63,081 nt of DNA from Actinomycetota bacterium (GTDB lineage Bacteria; Actinomycetota; Actinomycetes; JACCUZ01): assembly GCA_030841035.1 (NCBI GenBank), contig JAVEDI010000064.1:1-63081 (forward strand), given 5' to 3'. The notes below the pieces were generated by a model that was given only the letters and a program-made list of their open reading frames with translations, was not told the DNA's origin and searched no databases. Numbering within the stretch: the stretch's first letter is position 1; every line of letters starts with the position of its first letter. The translations under genes were made by a program, and so were the position numbers. Below are positions 14,772 through 22,131 of the stretch, one piece after another.

Positions 14772-15920
14772 ATGCAGGCGATGGTGTACCGCGGGCCGTA
14801 CAAGGTCCGGGTCGAGGAGAAGGACATCCCGCCCATCGAGCACCCGAACGACGCCATCGTGCGGGTCAAGCTGGCGGCAATCTGCGGGTCGGACCTGCAC
14901 CTGTACCACGGCATGATGCCCGACACCCGGGTCGGCATGACCTTCGGACACGAGTTCATCGGCGTCGTGGAGCAGATCGGCCCGTCCGTGCAGGAGCTGA
15001 AGGTCGGCGACCGGGTGATGGTGCCGTTCAACATCTTCTGCGGCACCTGCTGGTACTGCGCGCGGGGCCTGTACTCCAACTGCCACAACGTCAACCCGAA
15101 CGCCACTGCGGTCGGCGGAATCTACGGCTACTCCCACACGTGCGGCGGCTACGACGGCGGCCAGTCGCAGTATGTCCGCGTGCCGTTCGCCGATGTCGGG
15201 CCGTCGGTCATCCCGGCCTGGATGGACGACGAGGACGCCGTGCTGCTCACCGATGCGTTGCCGACCGGGTATTTCGGGGCACAGCTGGGAGACATCGTCG
15301 AAGGTGACGTCGTGGTCGTGTTCGGCGCCGGGCCGGTGGGCCTGTTCGCGGCCAAGTCGGCCTGGTTGATGGGTGCGGGACGGGTGATCGTGATCGATCA
15401 CCTGCAGTACCGGCTCGAGAAGGCCCGGACGTTCGCCCATGCCGAGACGTACAACTTCACCGAGTACGACGACATCGTCGTGCACATGAAGAAGATCACC
15501 GATCACCTGGGCGCCGATGTCGCCATCGACGCCGTAGGCGCCGAGGCGGACGGCAACTTCGTGCAGCACGTCTCGTCGTCGCAGCTCAAGCTCCAGGGTG
15601 GTTCGCCGGTCGCCCTGAACTGGGCGATCGACTCGGTGCGCAAGGGCGCCACGATCTCGGTGATGGGGGCCTATGGGCCACTGTTCAGCGCGGTCAAGTT
15701 CGGCGACGCCATGAACAAGGGCCTCACCCTGCGGATGAACCAGTGCCCGGTGAAGAGGCAGTGGCCCCGCCTCTTCGAGCACATCCGCAACGGCTATCTC
15801 AAGCCGAGCGACATCGTGACGCACCGCATCCCGCTCGAGCACATCACCGAGGGCTACCACATCTTCTCGGCGAAGCTCGACGAGTGCATCAAGCCGCTCG
15901 TCGTCCCCAGCGCTGCCTGA
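14772..15920 (+). CDS. glutathione-independent formaldehyde dehydrogenase-like zinc dehydrogenase
   Basis: A 382-residue medium-chain zinc dehydrogenase close to the glutathione-independent formaldehyde dehydrogenase branch, recognised by the long insert after the structural zinc lobe (GIYGYSHTCGGYDGGQSQYV). Catalytic zinc ligands are Cys38, His60 and Glu61. Structural zinc cysteines are Cys90, Cys93, Cys96 and Cys104. The nucleotide motif is VFGAGPVG. ATG 14772 follows a clear GGAGG. It is followed 17 bp later by an uncharacterised gene. It may oxidise formaldehyde or another small aldehyde or alcohol with NAD; formate would then feed the formate dehydrogenase encoded further along, which is inference only. 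Confidence 0.88.
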   Translation: MQAMVYRGPYKVRVEEKDIPPIEHPNDAIVRVKLAAICGSDLHLYHGMMPDTRVGMTFGHEFIGVVEQIGPSVQELKVGDRVMVPFNIFCGTCWYCARGLYSNCHNVNPNATAVGGIYGYSHTCGGYDGGQSQYVRVPFADVGPSVIPAWMDDEDAVLLTDALPTGYFGAQLGDIVEGDVVVVFGAGPVGLFAAKSAWLMGAGRVIVIDHLQYRLEKARTFAHAETYNFTEYDDIVVHMKKITDHLGADVAIDAVGAEADGNFVQHVSSSQLKLQGGSPVALNWAIDSVRKGATISVMGAYGPLFSAVKFGDAMNKGLTLRMNQCPVKRQWPRLFEHIRNGYLKPSDIVTHRIPLEHITEGYHIFSAKLDECIKPLVVPSAA

Positions 15921-15937
15921 GGGAAGGGAGAACGACC

Positions 15938-16531
15938 ATGACGTACATCCAAGAAAGACCGCCCACGTACACGCAGGAGAAGCCACCGCTGGCAGAGTCC
16001 GTCGACCAGCTGCGCGCCAGGATCCCCGGCTGGGGGGTCGACCTTGACCCCAAGGACCGTCCGTCGGTACCGAAGCTGCGACGCATCGAGGGCCTCACCC
16101 ACGCGCACTGGGACTTCCCGCAGCGCCAGCCGGAGAAGTGGCCACGGGAGAGATCGGTCGAGCACAAGTTCCTCACCCCCGTGTTCGGCACTGCGTGCCC
16201 GCCACGGGGCGTGTCAGGTGCCATGCGCAGGTACGCCTACAAGTACAGCGAAGGCCGCGCTGCGCACTGGGTGATCCTGCTCGCGGCCGACCGCGTGGAC
16301 GCGTGGGAGAACCATCTGCGGTCGCTCGCCACCACTCACCCCGACAACCCGGTGACCGAGACCGGCGTGCTCAGCGAGTTCGGTCACCGCGGGATCTCCT
16401 CACGCCTCGGGAAGAAGCGCGCTGACCTGCCGCACCACGTCTTGGACCCGGTCATCGTCGCCGGACCGTGGATCCTCGCGGCCCGGGTGGCGTACGTCGG
16501 AGTCCGAGCCGCATGGAAGCGGCGGCACTGA
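15938..16531 (+). CDS. hypothetical protein downstream of formaldehyde dehydrogenase
   Basis: A 197-residue soluble protein that I do not recognise. It starts at ATG 15938 after GGGAAGGGAG and lies 17 bp after the zinc dehydrogenase, so the two are probably one transcript. The N-terminus is proline- and glutamine-rich and polar. Residues about 105-130 have an alternating hydrophobic pattern (AAHWVILLAADRVDAWENHL), and the C-terminus carries a hydrophobic segment (VIVAGPWILAARVAYVG) ending in a basic tail. No catalytic motif is visible. A role linked to the dehydrogenase is suggested only by position. Confidence 0.7.
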   Translation: MTYIQERPPTYTQEKPPLAESVDQLRARIPGWGVDLDPKDRPSVPKLRRIEGLTHAHWDFPQRQPEKWPRERSVEHKFLTPVFGTACPPRGVSGAMRRYAYKYSEGRAAHWVILLAADRVDAWENHLRSLATTHPDNPVTETGVLSEFGHRGISSRLGKKRADLPHHVLDPVIVAGPWILAARVAYVGVRAAWKRRH

Positions 16532-16563
16532 GGCGCACTCGACGGGGCACCCGGCGCGAGGCC

Positions 16564-17256
16564 TTACCTGCCGGCCTCGACGCCGGTCACCGTGTAGCCG
16601 GCGTCCATCTTGACCGTCGCCTCGGTGCCGTCGGCCTTCCTGACGTGCGCCTCGTAGGTCGCGCCGTCGGCGTCCTTCTCGACACGCTCGACGGTGGCAC
16701 CGGGCAGCTCGGCGAGCGCCGCAGCCCTGGCCTTCGCCGCCGCGCTGCCGGTCAGTGCCACCTCGTCGTGCCCACGGCCGCCGGGTCCGCCGTGGTCGCG
16801 GTCCCCGGGACCGCCGGTCTCGACACCGGTCACCGCGAAGGCGGCGTCCAGCTTCACGGTCACCCGGCTGCCGTCAGCCTTGGTCAGGTGCGCCTCGTAC
16901 ACCGCACCGTCCGAGTCCTTCTCGAGCCGGTCGACGGTGGCGCCGGGCACCTTCGCGAGAGCCGCGGCCTTCACCTTCGCCGCAGTGTCGCCGGTCAGCA
17001 CCTGCTCCCTACCGTGGCCGCGATGACCCTCACCCCGCTCCGTCGTGCCGCTGCTGGAGCTGCCCGCACCCGGGGTGCTCGTGTTGTCGGCGGAGGCGGT
17101 CATGCTGCCCGCGAGGATCGCCCCCGCGAGGGCTCCGCCGGCGAGCAGGCCCAAGCCCCACCCGACCTGACGCCGGCGGCTGCTGCGCGGGCCGTTGGCG
17201 AGCTGGTCGCTGACCGGCTGGTCGCTGTTGGTCTCGTCGGTCATCTGGATCGTCAT
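16564..17256 (-). CDS. membrane-anchored protein with two tandem PepSY-like repeats
   Basis: A 230-residue protein with a short basic N-terminus, one membrane segment at about residues 30-50 (GLGLLAGGALAGAILAG) and an extracellular part. That part consists of a Gly/Ser linker and two near-identical units of about 60 residues. Each begins LTG-x-A-A-K, continues with an AAALA...PGATV helix and ends VTGVE, the pattern of PepSY-type domains thought to inhibit or bind proteases. A His-Gly-Asp-rich linker separates the repeats. GGAGG directly abuts the first ATG (17256) and is 12 bases before a second ATG at 17244, so the start is uncertain. It converges with the preceding gene. Confidence 0.75.
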   Translation of the reverse strand: MTIQMTDETNSDQPVSDQLANGPRSSRRRQVGWGLGLLAGGALAGAILAGSMTASADNTSTPGAGSSSSGTTERGEGHRGHGREQVLTGDTAAKVKAAALAKVPGATVDRLEKDSDGAVYEAHLTKADGSRVTVKLDAAFAVTGVETGGPGDRDHGGPGGRGHDEVALTGSAAAKARAAALAELPGATVERVEKDADGATYEAHVRKADGTEATVKMDAGYTVTGVEAGR

Positions 17257-17495
17257 CCTCCGTGGGTTGCACCGACGCGACTCCCGCGCCGGACTCACAG
17301 TAGAGAGGCCGAACCTGGCATCACCCTGTGCCAGACCTGTGAATCCACGAGCAGCGCAGGCACGCGACGGCGTGCGACCGACGGTGCACCCTTCACGGCG
17401 CCATACCTCGCGGACGGCGAACCTGACGGCAGCCCCGCTCCGCGGTCCGGCGATCTCCAGCGCGCCGGGGCACGTTCACTGTCACACTGCTCGCC

Positions 17496-18785
17496 ATGGC
17501 CTCCTGGCGGGTACGGGACTTTCACGACGACGACCTCGATCAGATCGTTCGGGTCTGGGAGGAATCGCGCAAGACCGGCATCGATCCCGTCTACGGTCTC
17601 GCCGAGATCCTGGCAGCGTTGCGTGGTGACGGTGTCGGTGTCGTGGCCATCGTCGGTCAGGCCGTCGTCGGCGCGACGATCGCGCAGGTCAACGGCGACC
17701 GGGGATGGGTCAACATGCTGGCGCTCGCTGACGACTGGCGGGGCAAGGGCCTGGGTTCGGCCATGCTCGTCCAGCTGGAGCGGCGCCTCGTGCAACGCGG
17801 CGTACATCGCCTCTCGGCTCTGTTGCCCGAGGGCGAGACCGGAGTAGAGGCGTTCCGCAACCTGGGCTACGAGACGCGTGACCTCATCTACTTCGAGCGC
17901 GTGGTCCCGCTGCAGCCGCAGGAGGTCGGCCGGCTCGAACGACTCGGCGGTCGCGTGCTGCCCAAGGGCCTGTGGGACTCGTTGGCCGGGATGGCACGGG
18001 AGAAGATGCTCATCGAACGACGGCTCGTGCTGCCGCTGGCCGAGCCGGACCTGGCCGACGAGTACGGCGTGCGGCCGCCGCGCGCCGTCGTGCTCTTCGG
18101 TCCCCCGGGAACCGGGAAGACCACCTTCGCCAAGGCGGTCGCGTCCCGGTTGGGCTGGCCGTTCGTCGAAGTCCTGCCGTCGCGGCTGGCTGCCGAGGGA
18201 CCGGGGTTGGCGTTCGCGCTACGCGAGACGTTCGGCGAGATCGCGGAGCTCGAGCACGTCGTGGTGTTCATCGACGAGGTCGAGGAGATCGCCGCGGAAC
18301 GCGGGGGTCGGCCGCCCTCACCGAACCAGGGGGTGACGAACGAGCTGCTGAAGTGCATAGCGAGCTTCCGGGAGAGAGAAGGGCGCTTGCTCGTCTGCGC
18401 GACCAACTTCATCCGCGCCCTCGACCCCGCCTTCCTGCGGCACGGTCGCTTCGACTACGTCATCCCGATCGGCCCCCCGGACGAGACCGCTCTGGCGGCC
18501 ATCTGGGAGCGCTACATCCCTCCAGCGGTCGTGGGCCTGATCCACCTCGACGCGCTGGTGCAGGCGAGCAACCTCTTCACACCGGCGGACATCGAGTTCG
18601 CCGCGAGCAAAGCCTCGCAGCGTGCCCTCGAGACGGCAGTCTACGAACAGGGTGGCACGACAGACGACGTGCCCGGACCGCGCACCGACGACTACCTCGT
18701 CGCGATCCGCGAGACCCGTGGCACCCTGACCGACACGATGGTCTGCGAGTTCAACGAAGACATCGAGCGCATCTCCCGGCTCTGA
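17496..18785 (+). CDS. fusion of GNAT acetyltransferase and AAA-type ATPase
   Basis: A 429-residue protein with two recognisable parts. Residues 1-140 look like a GNAT N-acetyltransferase, with the acetyl-CoA loop RGKGLG at 82-87 and the closing NLGYETRD. Residues about 165-429 form an AAA ATPase: Walker A GPPGTGKT (202-209), Walker B VVFIDE (256-261), sensor 1 Asn304 in CATNF and the arginine-finger region LRHGRFD. Pore-type substrate loops are not obvious. No Shine-Dalgarno is visible before ATG 17496, so translation may be leaderless. Function unknown; the pairing suggests ATP-driven handling of a protein that is acetylated or sensed by the GNAT part, which is inference. Confidence 0.87.
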   Translation: MASWRVRDFHDDDLDQIVRVWEESRKTGIDPVYGLAEILAALRGDGVGVVAIVGQAVVGATIAQVNGDRGWVNMLALADDWRGKGLGSAMLVQLERRLVQRGVHRLSALLPEGETGVEAFRNLGYETRDLIYFERVVPLQPQEVGRLERLGGRVLPKGLWDSLAGMAREKMLIERRLVLPLAEPDLADEYGVRPPRAVVLFGPPGTGKTTFAKAVASRLGWPFVEVLPSRLAAEGPGLAFALRETFGEIAELEHVVVFIDEVEEIAAERGGRPPSPNQGVTNELLKCIASFREREGRLLVCATNFIRALDPAFLRHGRFDYVIPIGPPDETALAAIWERYIPPAVVGLIHLDALVQASNLFTPADIEFAASKASQRALETAVYEQGGTTDDVPGPRTDDYLVAIRETRGTLTDTMVCEFNEDIERISRL

Positions 18786-18789
18786 GTGC

Positions 18790-19947
18790 TCAGCCGCACG
18801 GCAGCAGGCCCGCTGCGAGCTTCGCCTGCAGTATCCGCCGCGCGGATGCGTCGACGATCCTCCGGAACGCCGGATCGGCGCCGGCCCGTGCCAGCACGGC
18901 CCGGACCATGGCATGCGCCGGAGCGACAGACTTCGAGATGATCATGTCACCACCGGCGAGCAGGAAGTCGATCGCCCGACGGGCCGGCGGTATGGCGGCA
19001 ACCGCTCTCGCGTCGCCGAGGTCGTCGGAGATGACCACTCCGTCGAACTGCAGCGCCCCACGCAGCAGGTGGCGGATCACCACCGGGGAGAACACCGCCA
19101 GGTGGCGTCGGTCTATTCGCGTGTAGGTGGCGAGGGCGACCATGACGAAGGGCACACCGGCAGCGACCGAACGGCGGAACGTCTGCAGGTAGGGGTCATC
19201 CGCCGCGGTGGTCCGGTCGACGACCCCTGCCGTGACATCGGTGTTGCCCACGACGCGGCCCAGGCCCGGGAAGTGCTTCGCACTGGTCGCGACCCCGGCG
19301 GCGCGCATGCCCTGCTGGAAGGCGATGCCATGTGCGGCGACCGGGCCGGGGGTGTGCCCGTACCCGCGATGCAGGACGCCGATCGGCTGGTTCTGCGCGT
19401 CGCGGCCCGGCGGCACCACGTCCATCACCGGCGCGAAGTCGAACTGCACCCCCGCCGCCCGCAGCTGACGGCCCCAGCGCAGTGCGTCGGCGCGCAGCGT
19501 TCCCGCCGAGAGGTGCCCCTGGGCACGCGCGCTGGGCACGTGCGAGAAACCGGGGCCCGTCAGCGACTGGATCAGGCCACCCTCCTGGTTGGCGGCCACG
19601 AGGAACCGCACCCCGGCGGTGTTGGGGATCGTGGCCAGGTCCTGGACGGACTGCGACACCCGCCGGATCGTCGCCACACCAGCCGAGCTCTTCTCGACGT
19701 ACCAGACCGAGCCCACGTGGTCGGTGCGGATCGCCCGCTGCTCCGCCGCACCGAGGCGGTCCCCGGACAGGCCCAGGTCGAAGAGCTGGCCGATCCGCTG
19801 GGCCAGGGACATCGTCGAGAGAACTCGATCGACGCAGGAAGCCGCCTGCGGTCGGTCCACCGCCCGTGCGTCACGCACCGACTGGCAGCCACCTGTGGTG
19901 GCGACGAGGGCGAGTGCCCAGGCGACCAGACCGGCCCTGATCCTCAT
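18790..19947 (-). CDS. glycoside hydrolase family 3 protein, exported (NagZ/LpqI-like)
   Basis: A 385-residue exported GH3 enzyme of the beta-N-acetylhexosaminidase branch, likely acting on peptidoglycan fragments. The N-terminus is a signal sequence ending at a weak lipobox (TTGGC, Cys21), so it may be a lipoprotein. KHFPG lies at 224-228, and the nucleophile Asp308 is in VVISDDLGDA. The loop after KHFPG reads GLGRVVGNTD. The classical NagZ acid/base Asp-Ser-His is therefore absent here. ATG 19947 is chosen because it begins the basic signal-peptide head. It is divergent from the esterase gene. Confidence 0.87.
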   Translation of the reverse strand: MRIRAGLVAWALALVATTGGCQSVRDARAVDRPQAASCVDRVLSTMSLAQRIGQLFDLGLSGDRLGAAEQRAIRTDHVGSVWYVEKSSAGVATIRRVSQSVQDLATIPNTAGVRFLVAANQEGGLIQSLTGPGFSHVPSARAQGHLSAGTLRADALRWGRQLRAAGVQFDFAPVMDVVPPGRDAQNQPIGVLHRGYGHTPGPVAAHGIAFQQGMRAAGVATSAKHFPGLGRVVGNTDVTAGVVDRTTAADDPYLQTFRRSVAAGVPFVMVALATYTRIDRRHLAVFSPVVIRHLLRGALQFDGVVISDDLGDARAVAAIPPARRAIDFLLAGGDMIISKSVAPAHAMVRAVLARAGADPAFRRIVDASARRILQAKLAAGLLPCG

Positions 19948-20094
19948 CCGAGCACCGACTTCCCGCAAGCCCCGACCGCATCAGATCATCGCACCGTGGC
20001 AGGCGCCGGATCAGGCGCCACGCAAGGCCCGGTGCGACGGTCTCAGCGTCCTCTCAGCACCCCGACGCATACTCGAAGGCGAGGGGAGGGAGCA

Positions 20095-20121
20095 ATGTCG
20101 AGCGCCCCGCACCGGCCGTGA
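20095..20121 (+). CDS. 8-codon leader ORF coupled to the esterase start
   Basis: ATG 20095 follows a strong GAGGGGAGGGAG, and after eight codons (MSSAPHRP) meets TGA at 20119-20121. That stop overlaps the GTG start of the esterase at 20118 (GTGA). The esterase has no Shine-Dalgarno of its own at proper spacing. This is the layout of a coupling leader: ribosomes end on the tiny frame and restart at the overlapping GTG. Whether the peptide sequence itself matters cannot be told. Codon content shows no obvious regulatory run. Confidence 0.55.
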   Translation: MSSAPHRP

Positions 20122-21293
20122 GCCTGACCGGGCACGCCTTCCTGGCGCTGTGCGCCGTCCTGGCGATCGGGATGCCGGTCTCGACGCTGCTGCTCTGGCC
20201 GCAGGTGCGCGGCACCCGGGTAGTGCGGGGGCTGCAACGGCTGCTGCTGATCGGCGCCTGTCAGGTGACGGCGGTGGCACTGATCGGCGTAGCCGTCAAC
20301 AACAGCTTCGACTTCTACTCCTCATGGTCCGACCTGCTCGGTACGTCGAGCGGCGCCGTCGTCGTGAACGGCGGCCGGGCGCTGCCGAACGGGCGCGCGG
20401 TGGAGACCCGTCACGTCTACGCCGCGTTCCGCAAGCACCGGGTGCCCAGCGGCGGGGTCGTGCTGAGCTACACGATCCGCGGTCCTCGGTCGGGCATCTC
20501 GGCGCCCGCGCTGGTCTACCTGCCGCCGGAGTACGCCGAGGCGCGCTACCGGCACACCAGGTTCCCGGTCGTCACCGTGATGCCGGGCTACCCCGGGAAC
20601 CCGCTCATGTGGGTGCACCACCACCTCCCGCTCCCACAGATCATGCGCACGGAGGTGGCAGGCGGGCGGGCGACCCCGTTCGTCGCGGTCATCATCAAGG
20701 AGACGGTGGCGCCACCACGAGACACCGAGTGCGCCGACGTCGTCGGTGGTCCCAAGGTCGAGACCTTCCTTGCCCGGGACGTGCGCAGCCAGATCGCCTC
20801 CGTGCTGCGGGTGCGCACGGACCGGGCCGGCTGGTCGCTGATGGGTGACTCCACCGGGGGCTTCTGCGCCACGAAGCTCGCCATGCGGCATCCGCAGCTC
20901 TACAGTTCCGCGGTCAGCCTCAGCGGCTACTACACCGCCATCGAGGACCCCACGACCGGAGAGCTGTACGGCGGCCGCGCGGCCCTGCGCAACCAGAGCA
21001 GCCCCCTGTGGCGGCTCGCGAACCTCCCCGCCCCGCCGATCCATCTGCTCGTTACCATCAGTCGTCAGGAACGCACCTATCCGCAGACCGAAGCCCTCCT
21101 CTCGGAGGTGAAGCCACCGATGCACGTGACGTCGTTCATCGCCGCGACCGGCGGGCACAACACCCGTGCGTGGTCGCTGATGCTGCCGCGTGCCATCGAC
21201 TGGCTGCAGGGCCAGTTCGGACCGCTGCAGCCCGCCGCCCCGAGCGTGGCCCTGTGCCGCTCCCCCGGGCTGCCGCGGGGCCACTGCGGATGA
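20118..21293 (+). CDS. membrane-anchored alpha/beta-hydrolase esterase
   Basis: A 391-residue protein with two N-terminal membrane segments (about residues 4-28 and 40-60) and an extracellular alpha/beta-hydrolase of the putative-esterase/antigen 85-like family. The nucleophile elbow is GDSTGG with Ser245, and the catalytic histidine is probably His347 in GGHNTRAW. The strand VVTVMPGYPGNP contributes the oxyanion side. GTG 20118 is the only start that keeps the first membrane segment, and it is coupled to a short leader frame. The GDSL gene follows 1 bp later. Substrate is unknown; mycolyl transfer cannot be claimed. Confidence 0.82.
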   Translation: MSLTGHAFLALCAVLAIGMPVSTLLLWPQVRGTRVVRGLQRLLLIGACQVTAVALIGVAVNNSFDFYSSWSDLLGTSSGAVVVNGGRALPNGRAVETRHVYAAFRKHRVPSGGVVLSYTIRGPRSGISAPALVYLPPEYAEARYRHTRFPVVTVMPGYPGNPLMWVHHHLPLPQIMRTEVAGGRATPFVAVIIKETVAPPRDTECADVVGGPKVETFLARDVRSQIASVLRVRTDRAGWSLMGDSTGGFCATKLAMRHPQLYSSAVSLSGYYTAIEDPTTGELYGGRAALRNQSSPLWRLANLPAPPIHLLVTISRQERTYPQTEALLSEVKPPMHVTSFIAATGGHNTRAWSLMLPRAIDWLQGQFGPLQPAAPSVALCRSPGLPRGHCG

Positions 21294-21294
21294 C

Positions 21295-22131
21295 GTGCTG
21301 ACCCGGGGTCGCCAGGGCGTGCGCGCCTTCGTCGCCGTCGTCCTGACGCTGGGCCTCGGCGGCGGTGTCGCGGCGACGGCGACCGATACGTCGGGGCCCA
21401 CGGCCGTTGCCTGGTCGACCAGGTCCGCCGGTGCGGAAGCGTCCGCCGCCGCGCCTCGACACACCCTCGTCGGCCTCGGCGACTCCGTGGCGTCGGGCAG
21501 TCACTGCGACTGTGTGCCGTTCGTCGAGCGCTACGGCCGACTCACCATGCGCGGTACCCGCGCGGCGGTGCGGACGCACAACCTGGGCGTACCCGGGCTG
21601 ACGACCGTCGGGCTGCTCCGGCAGCTGTCCACCGGCACCAGTGCGGCGCGGGCAGTCAGCCGGGCCGACATCATCACCATCACGATCGGTGCGAACGACA
21701 TGATCCCCGCGCGCCGCGCGTACGAGAGGAAGACCTGCACGAGCTGCTTCATCACAGCGGCCACCGCAGTCCGCCAGCGCATGGACGCGCTGCTCACCCG
21801 CGTGGCGGCACTACGGTCCGGGCGACCGACCGAGGTGCTCGTGACGACGTACTGGAACGTCTTCGAGGAGCCCGTGGAAGGAGACGGCCACCCTGCCGGC
21901 TACCGCCAGATGGCGGAGCGGGCGACCCGGCGTACCAACCAGGCTCTGTGTGACGCGGCCGGAGCCGCGCACGCTGCCTGCATCGACCTGTATCGGCCTT
22001 TCAAGGGAAGGGGCAGGGACCCGGCGCCGCTGCTCGCCGACGACGGGGACCACCCGAACTCCGCCGGACACGCGCTCATCGCGGAAACGCTGGCCCGCCA
22101 TGGCTGGCGTGAGCTGGCTGCGCGGACGTAG
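21295..22131 (+). CDS. secreted SGNH/GDSL-family hydrolase
   Basis: A 278-residue exported esterase or lipase-like enzyme. A signal peptide occupies about residues 1-30. The SGNH blocks are in order: block I GLGDSVASG with nucleophile Ser64, block III TIGANDM with the oxyanion Asn, and block V DGDHPNSAGH with Asp252/His253. Two cysteine pairs (CDC and CTSC) suggest disulfides in the exported form. GTG 21295 lies directly after the esterase stop, so translation is probably coupled. It overlaps by 56 bp, tail to tail, with the DUF2156 gene on the other strand. Confidence 0.85.
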   Translation: MLTRGRQGVRAFVAVVLTLGLGGGVAATATDTSGPTAVAWSTRSAGAEASAAAPRHTLVGLGDSVASGSHCDCVPFVERYGRLTMRGTRAAVRTHNLGVPGLTTVGLLRQLSTGTSAARAVSRADIITITIGANDMIPARRAYERKTCTSCFITAATAVRQRMDALLTRVAALRSGRPTEVLVTTYWNVFEEPVEGDGHPAGYRQMAERATRRTNQALCDAAGAAHAACIDLYRPFKGRGRDPAPLLADDGDHPNSAGHALIAETLARHGWRELAART

